This document shows, piece by piece, positions 22,302 through 33,706 of a stretch of 64,000 bases of DNA; the stretch's first letter is position 1; every line of letters starts with the position of its first letter. The translations under genes were made by a program, and so were the position numbers. Origin of the DNA: Pyrenula massariospora (taxonomy: Eukaryota; Ascomycota; Eurotiomycetes; Pyrenulales; Pyrenulaceae); the NCBI GenBank assembly GCA_021030905.1, contig JAGFMI010000001.1, forward strand, positions 3,081,230-3,145,229. The letters are read 5' to 3'. Below the pieces are notes generated by a model. The model was not told where the DNA came from. It did not search any database and worked only from the letters and a program-made list of their open reading frames with translations.

Positions 22302-24726
22302 TCAAGTCCTTATTGCGCGCCCGCCGAGCTATGACAAGATATTGAATGGGAGGATGTGAAGTGGAAAGATTGCTGCCTGTGTTGAGAGAATAAGGTATTA
22401 TTTAAGCACCTTGGCTAGACAATATCACCGTACGTGGATCACGTGGCGTTGTTATCAGCCTTCACTACAGCAACACAAGACGCTTCACTTCACTTCGCCT
22501 TGAGATCACCTTTTTTATCAAATAACCGATAACCCAATTCGCCTAAGATCTATAGATACCAATTGACCTCACGACGATGATCCCTCCGCAGTCCTCCACC
22601 TCGTCTAACCCGATCTCGGTTTGTAAAGCTGCTTGCCGATCATGCCATTCAGGCTACTGTGATTTCGATTCATTCTATCAAAATTGTTGGCGTGCGAACT
22701 TCTCACCAAGACTTCACTTCAGAGCAAAGATTCACGCGCTACGCTCAATACTCGAGCCAATACTGGAGCGTGACAGATAGAAAAACCGTCCCAGACCGGA
22801 CTGGATTGGGAACGCCGTCTGTGCACCAAATCAGATCAACCCAGCGTGAACGAAACAGCGTCTCCAACCGCACTGATCTGGCTCTGTCCTGCGCTGACGG
22901 TCCCTTCCGTGCATCTTTAGTTTAAGTCTAAGTTCACGTCCCAGAAGACAGACACACAGAACTTCAACCCCCGGTTGCTTTCACTCCAATACCCTACCAA
23001 AGGGTTGAGCGTGTCAAAGAACAAAATAACCTCCCAGCAGCAACAGCCACGACGCTTAATATGCAATCAATCCGCGCCCCTAACCAAACCGTCGCAGAAA
23101 AGCTGACAACGCCGCGTCGACGTCCTATTCCTTCCTACAGGACAAGTTTTCGCGGGAGAGGCCTACGCTCATCTTCCGATCACATAGTGTTCACATTACA
23201 CTATTCAAAACATGCGGAAACTAGATAGTACCGCCCCTATGGCGCCTGGCTTCTATGGTAGATGATGTGCGTGATTAAAGGCGAGCTACGCGCCGACATT
23301 TCCAGCCCGTGGGATTTTTTTCGAGATCTGTCTATCCAGTGCTCGTGATCCTCCGCCTATGCTCACGCCTATACCTATTCCCCGCAGCCCTGCGGCCGTG
23401 GCGCCAAACCCCGGGTTCCACTGAAATCCGGTTCCGGCTCGCTTATCGGATCGCTCAGGGCAGCGCCTGTAGTTCTTCTCACACCGCCCCGACCCAGTCC
23501 CATCTCACCACCCCAACACCTAGAATCCACTCTAACCCTCCTCTCAAAGCCCAGGCGCAATTTGAACCCCAAACCCCTGGCTTCAGACACACAAGTCTTC
23601 CTACTCTCCCTAGCCCTCCGCACAAAGTCCGCCTATCCCACCAGGTCTCGTCCCGCGCCCAAGAGAACGCCCACAACACAACTTATCAACCACCAGCTTC
23701 TACCGCGCCAGCACAACTCGAGAGAGAAGAAACGGCATGCAAATCGAAAATTATAAGAGAACACACCTTGAAATATGCCGCAGCCCAGGAAGAAAGTTTC
23801 AACCAAGCAGAGAGGGAAACAGGCATCAAGAAGGGCCAATGCTATAACTCCTACGCCAGACGAAGAAGCAGCAGCCCGGGGGAGAGAGGGATGGCAGATT
23901 GAGTGGCAAGTATCACGAGGATTACGAGGCTTATAGATAATGATCGAATAATTAGATTATCCAGACAAGTTACCTAATAAATAGCGTGTAGAGTTGTCCA
24001 ACAAGCCCACAAATGACATAAGTGTCTCTGAGGCCATGTGCCTCCAACAAGCATATGGCCGGAACCAGGTACATATACCTCAGAGATTCGAGACCTTAAA
24101 TAGTCTATTCCCTCTACAAGCTGGCTATCGCTCTCTAGCGCTCGTCCTAACGGCGCCACTTGATTTATTCGTCTCCAGGCTTATTGTTAGGGCAAAGTCT
24201 GCTCCGCGTATCTTTGTCCAGCCAAGATACCAGATTTTTGCGTGGGCTCAACCCCTCTGGTATTAGGGTGATCCCATCCTTATAGCTTAACTAATTACCT
24301 AGACTGCGCCGTCCTTACCCCTTTCTTAGGGCCTGCGAATAGTTCAGCCTTTTAATCAAGAGCTTCGGCGTTTCGAGAGGCCTTTGCAGAAAAGGTAGAT
24401 TATACAGAGTTCTGCTCCCATTCAGGGTTGTTCAGTGCCAACAAGGGCTATCTTTAGGCTACTTGGAGCCTATAAGAGACTGAAAGAGGATAACAGAAGT
24501 CTCCAGTGGCTAGACAGCCATAGGAAAGGCAACCGAGCCCCCAAATTTCAGCCTTGCTGCCCGACCTTGTTTTACACCCCGCCCGTCTTCCACTTTGACG
24601 ACCACATAGACAAGGTCGTTGTTCATGCTACTGTACAATATAGTGTTACAGATAAGTCTACAACAATTTCCATCACGATAGAATCACCTCCATTAGAGAA
24701 GCTAGGCAAAATTTTTGGCCGTAAAG
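22302..24726. other. Accessory intergenic region with repeat-like sequence
   Basis: Several long but conflicting frames occur on both strands. The 197-codon plus frame 23309-23902 has low-complexity Pro/Ser/Thr composition. Another plus-strand frame nearby (from about 23776) reads MPQPRKKVSTKQRGKQASRR and stops after about 55 residues. The part from 23900 to 24420 is AT-rich with a hairpin at 24025-24086. Nothing here is confidently a gene. Confidence 0.4.
24025..24086. repeat. Compound inverted repeat (hairpin)
   Basis: TCTCTGAGG at 24025-24033 pairs with CCTCAGAGA at 24078-24086. Inside it, GGCCATGTG at 24032-24040 pairs, with one G-U or mismatch, with CATATGGCC at 24052-24060. The two stems overlap by two bases, so they compete or stack. 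Confidence 0.6.
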
Positions 24727-26760
24727 ATGACGACCACCACGCTCGTCAATGGCCTTCTATGTTATAAGCCATTAAGCGCCTCTAGGAATGAGATCCGTCT
24801 TCTTGAAATCCAGCCAGATACAGACGATACCAGAACCATTCATTGCCAGATAATGAAGAGCTCGCTCGGAGAGGCTAATTATGTTGCGCTTTCTTACTGC
24901 TGGGGAATTGGCGACCGGCAAAATGACATAATCATTGGGAGTGGGAAATCTAAGATCACCAAGAACTTGGACGGCGCGCTTCGAGAACTTCGAAGACGTG
25001 GTCACCTCAAAGTATGGACTGACGCTCTTTGTATCAATCAGAGCGATGATGAGGAGAAATGCCTGCAAATACGGATGATGTCTGCTATCTACCGCATGGC
25101 TGATATCGTTCTGGCATGGCTGGGTGAAGATGATATTGGTACGGTAGAGAGACAAGCAAAAGCGAAATGCGCCTTCAATTTGGTCGAGAAGCTTAGGAAA
25201 CCGCCAGCCGATCAAGATGTGAAGGGCTTTATAGCTGAAGAACCCGCTCTTACAGCCCTTTTATGCTGCGAGTACTGGAGTCGCACTTGGGTCATTCAAG
25301 AATTGAGCGCAGCGGACAAGCTAGTTCTGGCCTGGAATCGGGAAATATTTGATATCGATGCTATCTCCGAGGCACTTCCCACCTATAAGCAGTTTATCAC
25401 GGGCTATAAGCCATTGAATTGCGCCAGGGAGCTCCAGCAATGCAAACACATTGAGCATTTAAGGAAATTTCGTCAGTCCGGCTCAGGACAGGGCCCCTCA
25501 CTTGTTACAGCTATGAGTTGGGCCCGCCACGCTCAAGTGAGCATTCAGCACGACAGAGTGTTTGGATTGCTAGGCCTAGCCAATGACGGAAACCAAATCA
25601 TACCGGCACCTAGCTACTCATTACCAATACGGGCCATCCAAATGGACGCAATACGTCGATTCATTCGATATAAAAAGAGTCTTGACATAGTTTTCCTCAG
25701 GAATAAGAGTCCCGGTGACTGGCTGCCGGATTGGTTTAATCCTGAGTCATGGGAGGATAACAGACTTACCAAGTACCTGGTCGGAAATCCGTCTCTGAAT
25801 TTTAGCCGCTATGAAAGAAGATATTACACTAGCTTTAAGAAGAACCGTCCTGAGTTTAGAAGTGTATATCTAGATTCAACTGATCACAAGTTTTGGGCAG
25901 CTGCGGGCACCCAATGTGACGCAAAAATTCACGACAGCCACCTCACAGCCAGGGCCTTCATCATCGATAAGATAGCGGACTGTTCGGCGACCTTAGAAGA
26001 ATGCTCCCGAGGGGACGTCAATGCAACGATATCGCACGAGCATCAATGGGGCTCGCCAAGAAGGTCAAGAAAATATATGTATTCTACGCTATTCGACGCC
26101 ATGTCTGAGGTTCTTGGACCTCTTGATGGAGACGATGGATCCTGGTTTAGAGAAAGGGGAGTATACCATTTTTTTTACCCACAAAAAACTTCCTTTTCCG
26201 GACCGAATGTTCACGTATTTCGCCAACTCGCGAAGAAGGATCGAGAATTCTTCACCTGGCAAGGTTGCGGCGAAGTGTTTGACTGGCTCCATTGCCCTGC
26301 TAATGCCGCTTTCAAACTCGACGGCCAGACTATCTGCGAGTGGCTTTCAACGTCAAACAGAGAACAATTATTGTTAAGCAGAATGCATTGGTCATCGCGC
26401 AGCGAGAATCTCAATAAGTCGACTATTGAACGTGTACTTGCCCATCTAAAAATGGGCATGCGACTCTTCTCATCAGAGAATGGATTAATCGGTTGGGCTT
26501 CCAGGTTTGTCCGCCCAGGGGACAGTCTTGCGCTCGTTCTTGGATGTAGTGTACCGGTGATAATTCGTCCTCGAGAAGACGGCGGTTGGTTTGTCGTTGG
26601 TGATTCTATAGTACCCGGTTTTATGCATGGAGAAGCCATATGGGACAATAAGGGTGACTTGGGAATATTTTTGGGGGGCGAGAAGAAATTTTCCGAATGC
26701 TATATCAAGATGTTTGCGATCCCGAAAATTGCGGACTGGAATTATCTCGACTTCTATTGA
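24727..26760 (+). CDS. HET-domain (heterokaryon incompatibility) protein
   Basis: Intron-less, 677 residues from the ATG at 24727. The three HET signature blocks are visible: YVALSYCWG (residues 52-60), VWTDALCINQ with following MSAIYRMADIVLAWLGE (96-134), and YWSRTWVIQEL (183-193). The rest is a long C-terminal region with no recognised repeat or NACHT domain, ending in a beta-rich part (SLALVLGCSVPVIIRPRED) seen in many HET proteins. HET domains are TIR-related and trigger cell death when incompatible nuclei fuse. The gene looks whole. It sits in a decayed accessory region, common for this fast-evolving family. Confidence 0.92.
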   Translation: MTTTTLVNGLLCYKPLSASRNEIRLLEIQPDTDDTRTIHCQIMKSSLGEANYVALSYCWGIGDRQNDIIIGSGKSKITKNLDGALRELRRRGHLKVWTDALCINQSDDEEKCLQIRMMSAIYRMADIVLAWLGEDDIGTVERQAKAKCAFNLVEKLRKPPADQDVKGFIAEEPALTALLCCEYWSRTWVIQELSAADKLVLAWNREIFDIDAISEALPTYKQFITGYKPLNCARELQQCKHIEHLRKFRQSGSGQGPSLVTAMSWARHAQVSIQHDRVFGLLGLANDGNQIIPAPSYSLPIRAIQMDAIRRFIRYKKSLDIVFLRNKSPGDWLPDWFNPESWEDNRLTKYLVGNPSLNFSRYERRYYTSFKKNRPEFRSVYLDSTDHKFWAAAGTQCDAKIHDSHLTARAFIIDKIADCSATLEECSRGDVNATISHEHQWGSPRRSRKYMYSTLFDAMSEVLGPLDGDDGSWFRERGVYHFFYPQKTSFSGPNVHVFRQLAKKDREFFTWQGCGEVFDWLHCPANAAFKLDGQTICEWLSTSNREQLLLSRMHWSSRSENLNKSTIERVLAHLKMGMRLFSSENGLIGWASRFVRPGDSLALVLGCSVPVIIRPREDGGWFVVGDSIVPGFMHGEAIWDNKGDLGIFLGGEKKFSECYIKMFAIPKIADWNYLDFY

Positions 26761-27404
26761 AATTGGGCACTCCTTGCAACATTGACCACAGCCGTTCGAG
26801 GTCCGATACAGAGGACTGAAGGACGTGAGAGTCGGGAACAAAAGAGAGGCAACACCCTTAAACCTCGGAATCGAGCTCAAACAGCAGATATTATGGATTT
26901 GCCTCTTAGGAACCATCAAAGAACAGCTCCATCCGGCGCCCTAGCAAAGATGGCTGCTCCTACCCAACTAGGATCGATAGCTTATGACGGCATCACTCGA
27001 TCTTCAGGCCTTGGCAAGAGAAATAAGTTGTGATGAAGCTAGAGTGCCGAAGACAAGAGGGATAGAAAATCATTCGAAAAGCACCTTGGTAGCTCTCTAG
27101 AAGTTATATGTGGGACGCTTGCTGTGACAAAAGTCCGGGTAGATTGTGGTACTTCGCTCATTCCCACCCTCTGCTACCTCCAAGTCCTCTGTTAAATAGT
27201 AATATATTTCTGGGAGTGACAAAAACAACATAAGGCCGGGGAGAAAAGGATGAGCTCCCCGCGCAATTCGGGTGTCTTTGAGCCGCTTGTTGCGGCTAGA
27301 CTACAAGGTCTTGGAACAGTCCTAACGTGAACACGCCTAATTGAGATATTATTACTTGATGCTTAATATGCTTACGAGACAATATTGAAGGTTGGTCTTG
27401 GTAT
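26761..27404. other. Intergenic, nothing supported
   Basis: The 3' flank of the HET gene. A short plus frame (26782-27033) has no domain. Confidence 0.4.
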
Positions 27405-27701
27405 CAGCATCAAAAGCTTTTCCACACCAAACTGGATAACGTGGAACGACAATGAATATCAAGGTAAGCGAAAAATCTGGGGCATTCAATTCTGCTTAAC
27501 ATAACTACTGACACTCCATGAGTAGCTATAGCCTTTGGAACTCTAGCACAGTGGTGTCATCTCGGCGGCGCCATCGGCCTCGCAATTGTCGTTAGTGTCT
27601 TAAACAACTTTCTGACTTTGAACGTCTCGCATGATCTTTTCTGTGCTCAACAATATGTCGTCCTCCGATCGGCGAATGCGATGGACTTTCTCCCCGTCTG
27701 A
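27405..27701 (+). pseudogene. MFS transporter fragment (drug:H+ antiporter type, C-terminal helices)
   Basis: A frame from about 27536 reads FGTLAQWCHLGGAIGLAIVV followed by SVLNNFLTLNVSHDLF, matching the late transmembrane helices of DHA14-type efflux pumps, where a Q-x-x-x-GGxIGLAI motif is standard. Just upstream a donor-like AAG/GTAAGC and an acceptor at the TAG before 27534 suggest an old intron. The remaining helices on both sides are missing, so this is a remnant. It lies 1.4 kb from the FAD monooxygenase and PKS fragment, as an export gene of one cluster would. Confidence 0.6.
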
Positions 27702-29057
27702 GTTCGAAATAAAGTAAGATCTCAATCTCAATTATAGAGGAGCTATAACCAAGGGACGAGAATTGTTGTTGACTTTACTATCACCTAAGTAATAGCTATT
27801 CCGCTCACATAACGTCCGAGGAAGTCATAGTCTCTCAAGAGGTGTCTAAAGATGACATTTGGTAACACCTTTCAAATATTGCGAGTGGAGCATGTACCAT
27901 AGTGTCTGCCCTGCAAATGAGAGCAAGTCGTCGAGAGCGCATCTGAGAAACAAGTCTCGGATTCTGTGTCTACTGCGTGATATGATAAGGACCTATGCTG
28001 ACAAAGCCACCGACGCTGACTTCGATTGAAGAGCTGCATACAAGATATGAGACATGGTCAACCAGGGCTACTGAGTTGCCACTGTTGCATGCATGCACTA
28101 TAGCTGCATAGGAACAGTGCAAGTCTCAGCGGTATTTGGTACTAGTGACCTCAAAACCAGAAAGATAGATTGGCAGACGAGGCAGAGACAAGCTTTGAGT
28201 AAAGGCCTTATCTACGATGACAACACAAGCTTCGTAGTCGCTCTCTGCAGGATAAATATCCACTAGCATAACTTGATTTGCCTTGCCACACAACATCTAG
28301 CAAGTCTGGAAGCCTATCGGGAGGCGGCTGGCGCTCCTTGGTGGTGATTTGTCAAGACGAAATTCGCTTTACAGTACATAAGAATCACTGCTCTACGTCG
28401 AGTCAGGTACTTGAGTGATAAAATTCTATACTCAAATGCTGAACCATGTTTGGCCACGTGCGGCTGAGCAGAACTTCATTTTGGAGGCTCTGTGTGGAAA
28501 GCGGTAGACGTAGAGATAGGCCTACCCGGAGTTTTCCGTTCGTAAGACCTGCGCCTTCGGCACTTTGAAGGGTGAATTAGGGTCGACGTTATTCGAATAG
28601 AATCTAATACCGTGGCAGAGTAAGTATAAGCGAATTTGGTATCAGGACGAAATGGCCGTGATCAGCATTGCGTCTTATGCATGCGGATGAGATCCTCATG
28701 TCGGACACTAAGGCAGAACTTAGTCAAGGTTGCAGAAGCTGGAGCGGAGAGGCTGCACGCGCCGCCGCTCTGAACCCCAAACCTCGGAAAGCCGCTGTAG
28801 AGGCCCCGAGATCTCCCATGTTTCAGCAATGTCAACTCCCTCTTTATCATTTCCCCCCTAAGTTCTCCTTCCAATGTCTCACTGCAGTCTGTGATCTACC
28901 TCTGGTTGGTGTCCTCCGCCTATTCTGCCAATTTACTAATTCTTCTTCACAAGTAGACAAAGATGACGGTGTCAATCCCTTGACATGAGCCACATGAACC
29001 GCGGAGGCTTCAAACTTCTCGGTGTAGCCATTCTTATGCGCACCGAGAGCCACAGAC
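27702..29057. other. Decayed intergenic DNA
   Basis: No frame in this 1.35 kb has recognisable domain content. It may hold further eroded cluster genes. Confidence 0.4.
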
Positions 29058-30478
29058 ATGGCCTCAAAGCCGCTGGATGTTGTCATAGTCAGCAGACACC
29101 ACCTTGCAACAGCAAGAATTTGCTGAAATTTGATCAAACTTACACCAAGCTAACTATAGCACATCATAGGTTGGTGGCTCCCTTACTGGCCTCATGGCTG
29201 GGGTCACAATCAAGCGGCTCGGCCACAATGTCCGCATCTTAGAACAATATCCTACTTCCGCTCGAGACGGACAAGCAGCTGGTATGAGCACAGGGGCCTA
29301 TGGCCAGCAGCTTTTGAAAAAGCATGATCTTGTTCAAGACCGTCCACACTTCGTTTCTGCCACTTATCTACGTGTAGTGGATGTCGACCTCAATGTGATT
29401 GGAATGCGAAAAGGACCTTTCAAACTAACAACTTGGAAAACGCTTTACTACCGGCTAAGGGCAAATTTCGACGGACTAAGTAGCGAATATGTGCCTTCAG
29501 TGCCACAGGCTCTTCCAACAGAAGGATTCGTACAGTATGAGGTTGGCAAGCGAGTCACCAGTATCTCCGACGAGCAACAACGCGGTCTCAAGATAAGTTT
29601 CGAAGACACCAACAATCGACAGCCAGAGACCCTCAAAGCAGATATCATCATTGCTGCTGACGGCGCAAACTCAACCGTGCGCAAGCTTTTATACCCTAAA
29701 TTACAAGCACCGTATGCTGGTTTTTTAACCTGGAGAGGCACTGTACCAGAGATGAACGTGTCTGATGAAACTGTCGATTTTCTTCACGACAGTACAACTC
29801 GGTACTGCTTAGATGGAAGCTATGTTGTGGTGTATGCTCTTCTACTTTCTGTAATATCTTGGTATGTATTAGTACCTGGGCTGATAGCGACTCAGATACA
29901 TTATTCCAGGGGAAAATGGTTCAAATATGACTGGGCAACGGCATCTAAACCTGGTCTGGTATTACAACTGTCCCAGAGACTCCGAAGAGTACACCGCAGC
30001 GATGACCGACACCGATGGCTTACAACACCAGAGGACAGTCCCTTTTGGCAAAGTTAACCCTGATGTCTGGAGGAAGCAGCAAGCTATGAGTAACGCTAAA
30101 TTCGCCGCACCCATAAGAGAAATTGTGAACAAGATTGATGCTCCTTTTGTGACGGCCATCACCGACTGTATCGCACCGAGGGCTTCATTTTACGATGGTA
30201 GGCTCTTTCTCATCGGGGACGCTCTCGCACTGTTCCGCCCACATGTGGCACAGAGCACAAATCAGGCCGCCTTGCACTGCATACTGCTGGAGAGGTTCCT
30301 TCAAGAGGAGATTACACGAGAGGCGTACGAACAGGAAGTCATGTCTTTCGCACATACTACGCTACTCTGGAGCCGGGAGGTTGGAGCGCAATACCTTTAC
30401 AGTTTCGCTGGCCATCTCTACCATAAGGCACGCCATCGCGTGGCACGTAGAGCAAAGCGCTGGGGCTTTCGGCTTTAG
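29058..30478 (+). CDS. FAD-dependent monooxygenase (group A, 2,6-dihydroxypyridine hydroxylase-like)
   Basis: Exons 29058-29087, 29170-29831 and 29896-30478 give 424 residues. The first exon encodes MASKPLDVVI; splicing over an 82-bp intron (donor GTCAGC, weaker than usual) completes the dinucleotide-binding motif VGGSLTGL followed by IKRLGHNVRILEQ. The second intron (64 bp, GTATGC donor) joins VVV to YIIPGENGS, a family hallmark. The DG motif is in IIAADGANSTVRK. The GD motif is in RLFLIGDALALFRPHVAQSTNQA. All cofactor motifs are present, so it looks functional. Family members hydroxylate aromatic or polyketide substrates. The neighbouring PKS fragment hints at a former tailoring role, but the present substrate is unknown. 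Confidence 0.85.
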
Positions 30479-30486
30479 CGTGGTCG

Positions 30487-32461
30487 GCTTTGAAGCAGTT
30501 CAGGGACCCATGCTCGGTGCCCGTACGAATGTGCTGTGCTGGTTCCAGACAACATATCATTCACAGATGCAGCCGCGGTGCCGACCACCTTCGGGACTGC
30601 CTATCATTCCTTACACGAGATTGCCCATCTGCAAAAAGGAGAATGCATTCTCATTCATTCCGCAGCAGGAGCGACCGGCCAAGCAGCCCTGTAAGTGGCG
30701 CAGAACATCGGGGCAAAGATCTTTGCTACCGTGGGTTCAGACGTTAAGAAGCGCTTCCTGATGGACAATTACGGGATATCAGAGGACCACATATTCTTCA
30801 GCCGAAATAATTCTTTTGCTGAAGGTATTCATCGCATGACAAATGGTAAGGGTGTCGACGTCGTTTTGAACTCGCTTCCCGGAGACCTTCTTCTTGCGTC
30901 TTGGGAATGTGTTGCGCCGTACGGTCGGTTCGTCGAGATAGGCAAGAAGGACATACATGCAGCGGAGCGGCTTCCCATGCGACCGTTCGCGAAGAATGTG
31001 ATGTTCTCCGCGGTGGATATGTTCTCGATAGCAAAAGAGAGACCAAGGTATACACAGAAACTGTTGTAGAAAGTCTTACAAAAGTTGGACGAAGGAACTC
31101 TTACCCCACCGAAGCCACTAGAGGTATTCCCACTTACACAGGTTGGAGAGGCGTTTCGCCACCTACAAAGCGGGCAGAGCTTGGGTGAATTGGTCATTGA
31201 GATCGACAAGCGTACCACTGTAGAAGTATGCTGCGTATCTCATCGTCTGATCGAGAGACCATTGCTAACACTTACAGGCTATTCTACAAAACAAAGCGGC
31301 ATACAGCTTTGATTGCAACGCAACCTATGTCATTTCCGGTGGCCTTGGTGCTGTGGGTCGACCTGTTGCTCGTTGGCTCGTCCACAATGGAGCCAGAAAT
31401 CTGATCCTTCTTTCCCGTGGGGGGGCGGCGAACAAGCATGCAGCCTCTGTGAAAGACGAATTGAAGGACGTTCGGGTCGAGACACCGGCTTGCAACATTG
31501 CTGATGCTATCGTCCTCAGAGCCTGCCTAAATCGCTGTCTCCAAGACATGCCTGCGGTCAAGGGCTGCATACAAGCGACTTCTGATTCAAGGGTTGGTTG
31601 ACATCCAGAGCCTACAGGAACTCAATTTTGCTAACTCTCGTGTAGGATATTTCGTTCAATCGTTTGCCTTTTGCAGACTGGAAAGCGGGTCTCGAAGGCA
31701 AAGTCCAAGGATCATGGAACCTCCATACTTTGCTTCCCCGTGGAATGGACTTCTTTATCTGTTTCTCTTCCCTCTCTGGCATCGTTGGTAGGGAGACACA
31801 AGCCTGCTGCGCGGCGGAAAACGCCTACATGGACTCTCTCGCCCAGTACCGCGTTTCCATCGGCGAAAAGGCCGCATCGCTCGATCTCGGGATCCTCGAA
31901 GAAGACGGCCTTCCGGCGGAGAACGCCGAGCTCATGGCCCGCGTCAAAAACGCAGGCAACATGATCCCGATCTTCACCAAAGAACTACACGCCATACTCG
32001 ACTACTACTGCAACCCCCACCTCGGCGTCCTGACGCCCAAGCAATGCCAACCTCTCTTCGGCCCCGAAACGCCCGCCAACATACTAGCAAAGGAACCTCG
32101 AACCCCCTCCCTACCTCCACCTCCCCACATCCCGCCCCCTCTGGCAGCTCCCCCGCAGCGCCCGAGGCGGCGCCCCAGCCCCGCCAAACGGCCACAACAG
32201 CCAAACCCTCGACTTCGCCGCCTCACTCCCCACCGCCAAGTCGCTAGCCGAGGCCGGCGACATGGTGGCCGCGGCGCTGATCGAGCGCCACGGCCGTGCC
32301 CGTCGGGGACGTGAGCGCGGACCGGCCGCCGTACGCGTACGTACGGCGTGGACTCGCTGGTGGCGATCGAGCTGCGGAATTGGTTTGCGGCGAGGGTGGG
32401 CGCGGATGTGGGGGTTGCGGAGATCCTGGGGGAGCGCACGGTGGGCGGCGGGGAGGAGTGA
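30487..32461 (+). pseudogene. 3' part of a highly-reducing type I PKS: partial ER, KR, ACP (broken)
   Basis: Homology starts inside an enoyl-reductase domain (VPDNISFTDAAAVPTTFGTA, then GECILIHSAAGATGQAA) within about 25 bp of the monooxygenase stop. The KR domain follows (YVISGGLGAVGRPVARWL, and FFICFSSLSGIVGRETQ near its end), then a Pro-rich linker and an ACP with the GVDSLVAIELRNW attachment site near 32353. KS, AT, DH and methyltransferase domains are absent. The reading frame is interrupted at several points, some of which may be genuine introns, and not all KR active-site positions are conserved. I read it as the non-functional tail of a reducing PKS, left after loss of the 5' two-thirds. 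Confidence 0.8.
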
Positions 32462-33706
32462 GTATAGGCGGGATGGGTGGGGGGTGGGGTAGATTGTAAG
32501 CTGGGGTTGAGGGATGGGGGTAGGTGGTGCTGGTGGAGGAGAGGTTGGATATCGGTCTTTACTGTCTCTGCCTACGCGGCTTGAGATGAGTCTAAGGCAT
32601 AAAGGCCCAGGGAGTAGCCCAGGCCCCCACCCGCAGCTCCTCCCACCCCGCCCGCCCGGGACTTGCTCCAACTCCACACCGCCAATCGCCCGGCTCTCCG
32701 TTCTCAAACCCGCTCTTCCCCAAGCCCTTAGCCTTCTCGGACAAGCCGCCCTGTCCTCGCGTGCTCCCGAGTAAGGACCGCGACCCGCCCTTTGCAGCGG
32801 GGGAGAGCGCGTTCGTTGGCTGAGGGATCGTGCCGTTGCCGGCGGGGAATGTGAATGGGCCTGGTCGGGCAGAAGGGGAGGGGAGGGGGGATGTATGTCT
32901 GGGGTTGGGGCGGTGATGAGGCTAGAGCTAAGGTTTGTAAGGGGTCGGGATGGTTTGTGGTGTGTGCGATCACGGAAGATTGAAGGGGAAGAGGAAGGGG
33001 AAGGGGCGAAGAGTTCGGTTTCTCGCGGATGCTGGGAGACTGGGGGGGAGGCATAGATACGGCGGGGCGGGGAGGGGCGGGTATAGTGTAGGTGAGGTAA
33101 AAGTCTCGAAATGGAATTGGCGTTGGAGGAGGTGGAATTTGAGCGCAGGCACTGGTTTGGGCTTGAGAGGATGGAGATTGCGCTTATTAGAAAGCTATGG
33201 TTAACAACTCTCTCCGGTTGATGTGGCGTGAGGATATGTGCTGATGTGATATGAATCGTAGTGAGAATTTTAGATGGGGATTGATAGATTGAATGAAACT
33301 TTGAAATTTGAAGAGGACCGAGACTGAAGAGAAGACCTATAAATCAAGAAGTTCCGCGTCTTTTGGTCACCGGATCGTGATTTGTACTCAAATCACATGT
33401 TGCCAGGTCATCATTGAGGCAGAAATCAGATGGCGCCAAATTAGCAATGAAGACTGAGTTTAGTTCTTAGTTCGGACCTGGACCCTGCTGTTCGGACATG
33501 ATAAGGATTGCCCGGGCTTGAAAATGGTTAGAATTTCCCTATACCGAGATGTTGGATAAACGCGGTAGAAAGTTCGGCTGATACCACCAGTCACTCGGTA
33601 ATTCTATCGCACCGTGGCTAGGTAATTTCCGCAGAATGTTAAATTCGAGCGCAGGTAAACAGATCGGAGAAGTGCCGAGCCGCGTAGAATCAACCCATTG
33701 CGGCCT
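32462..33706. other. G-rich intergenic region
   Basis: The plus strand carries many G runs between 32860 and 33080, and frames here are low-complexity. No gene is supported. Confidence 0.5.
33062..33079 (+). other. G-quadruplex motif
   Basis: Runs GGGG, GGGG, GGGG and GGG are separated by single bases (C, A, C), an ideal short-loop intramolecular G-quadruplex. A second candidate with four runs lies at 32875-32910. Confidence 0.65.

Noticed and set aside
23309-23902. A 197-codon plus-strand frame
   Set aside because: Low-complexity Pro/Ser/Thr composition with a competing frame and no family match; not supported as a gene.
29851-29909. An alternative second intron for the monooxygenase with donor GTAATA
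   Set aside because: The phase does not match the next exon, while GTATGC at 29832 with acceptor at 29895 restores the conserved VVVYIIPGENG segment.
32111-32707. A 198-codon minus-strand frame opposite the PKS ACP
   Set aside because: It is antisense to the recognisable ACP sequence and Arg/Pro-rich.
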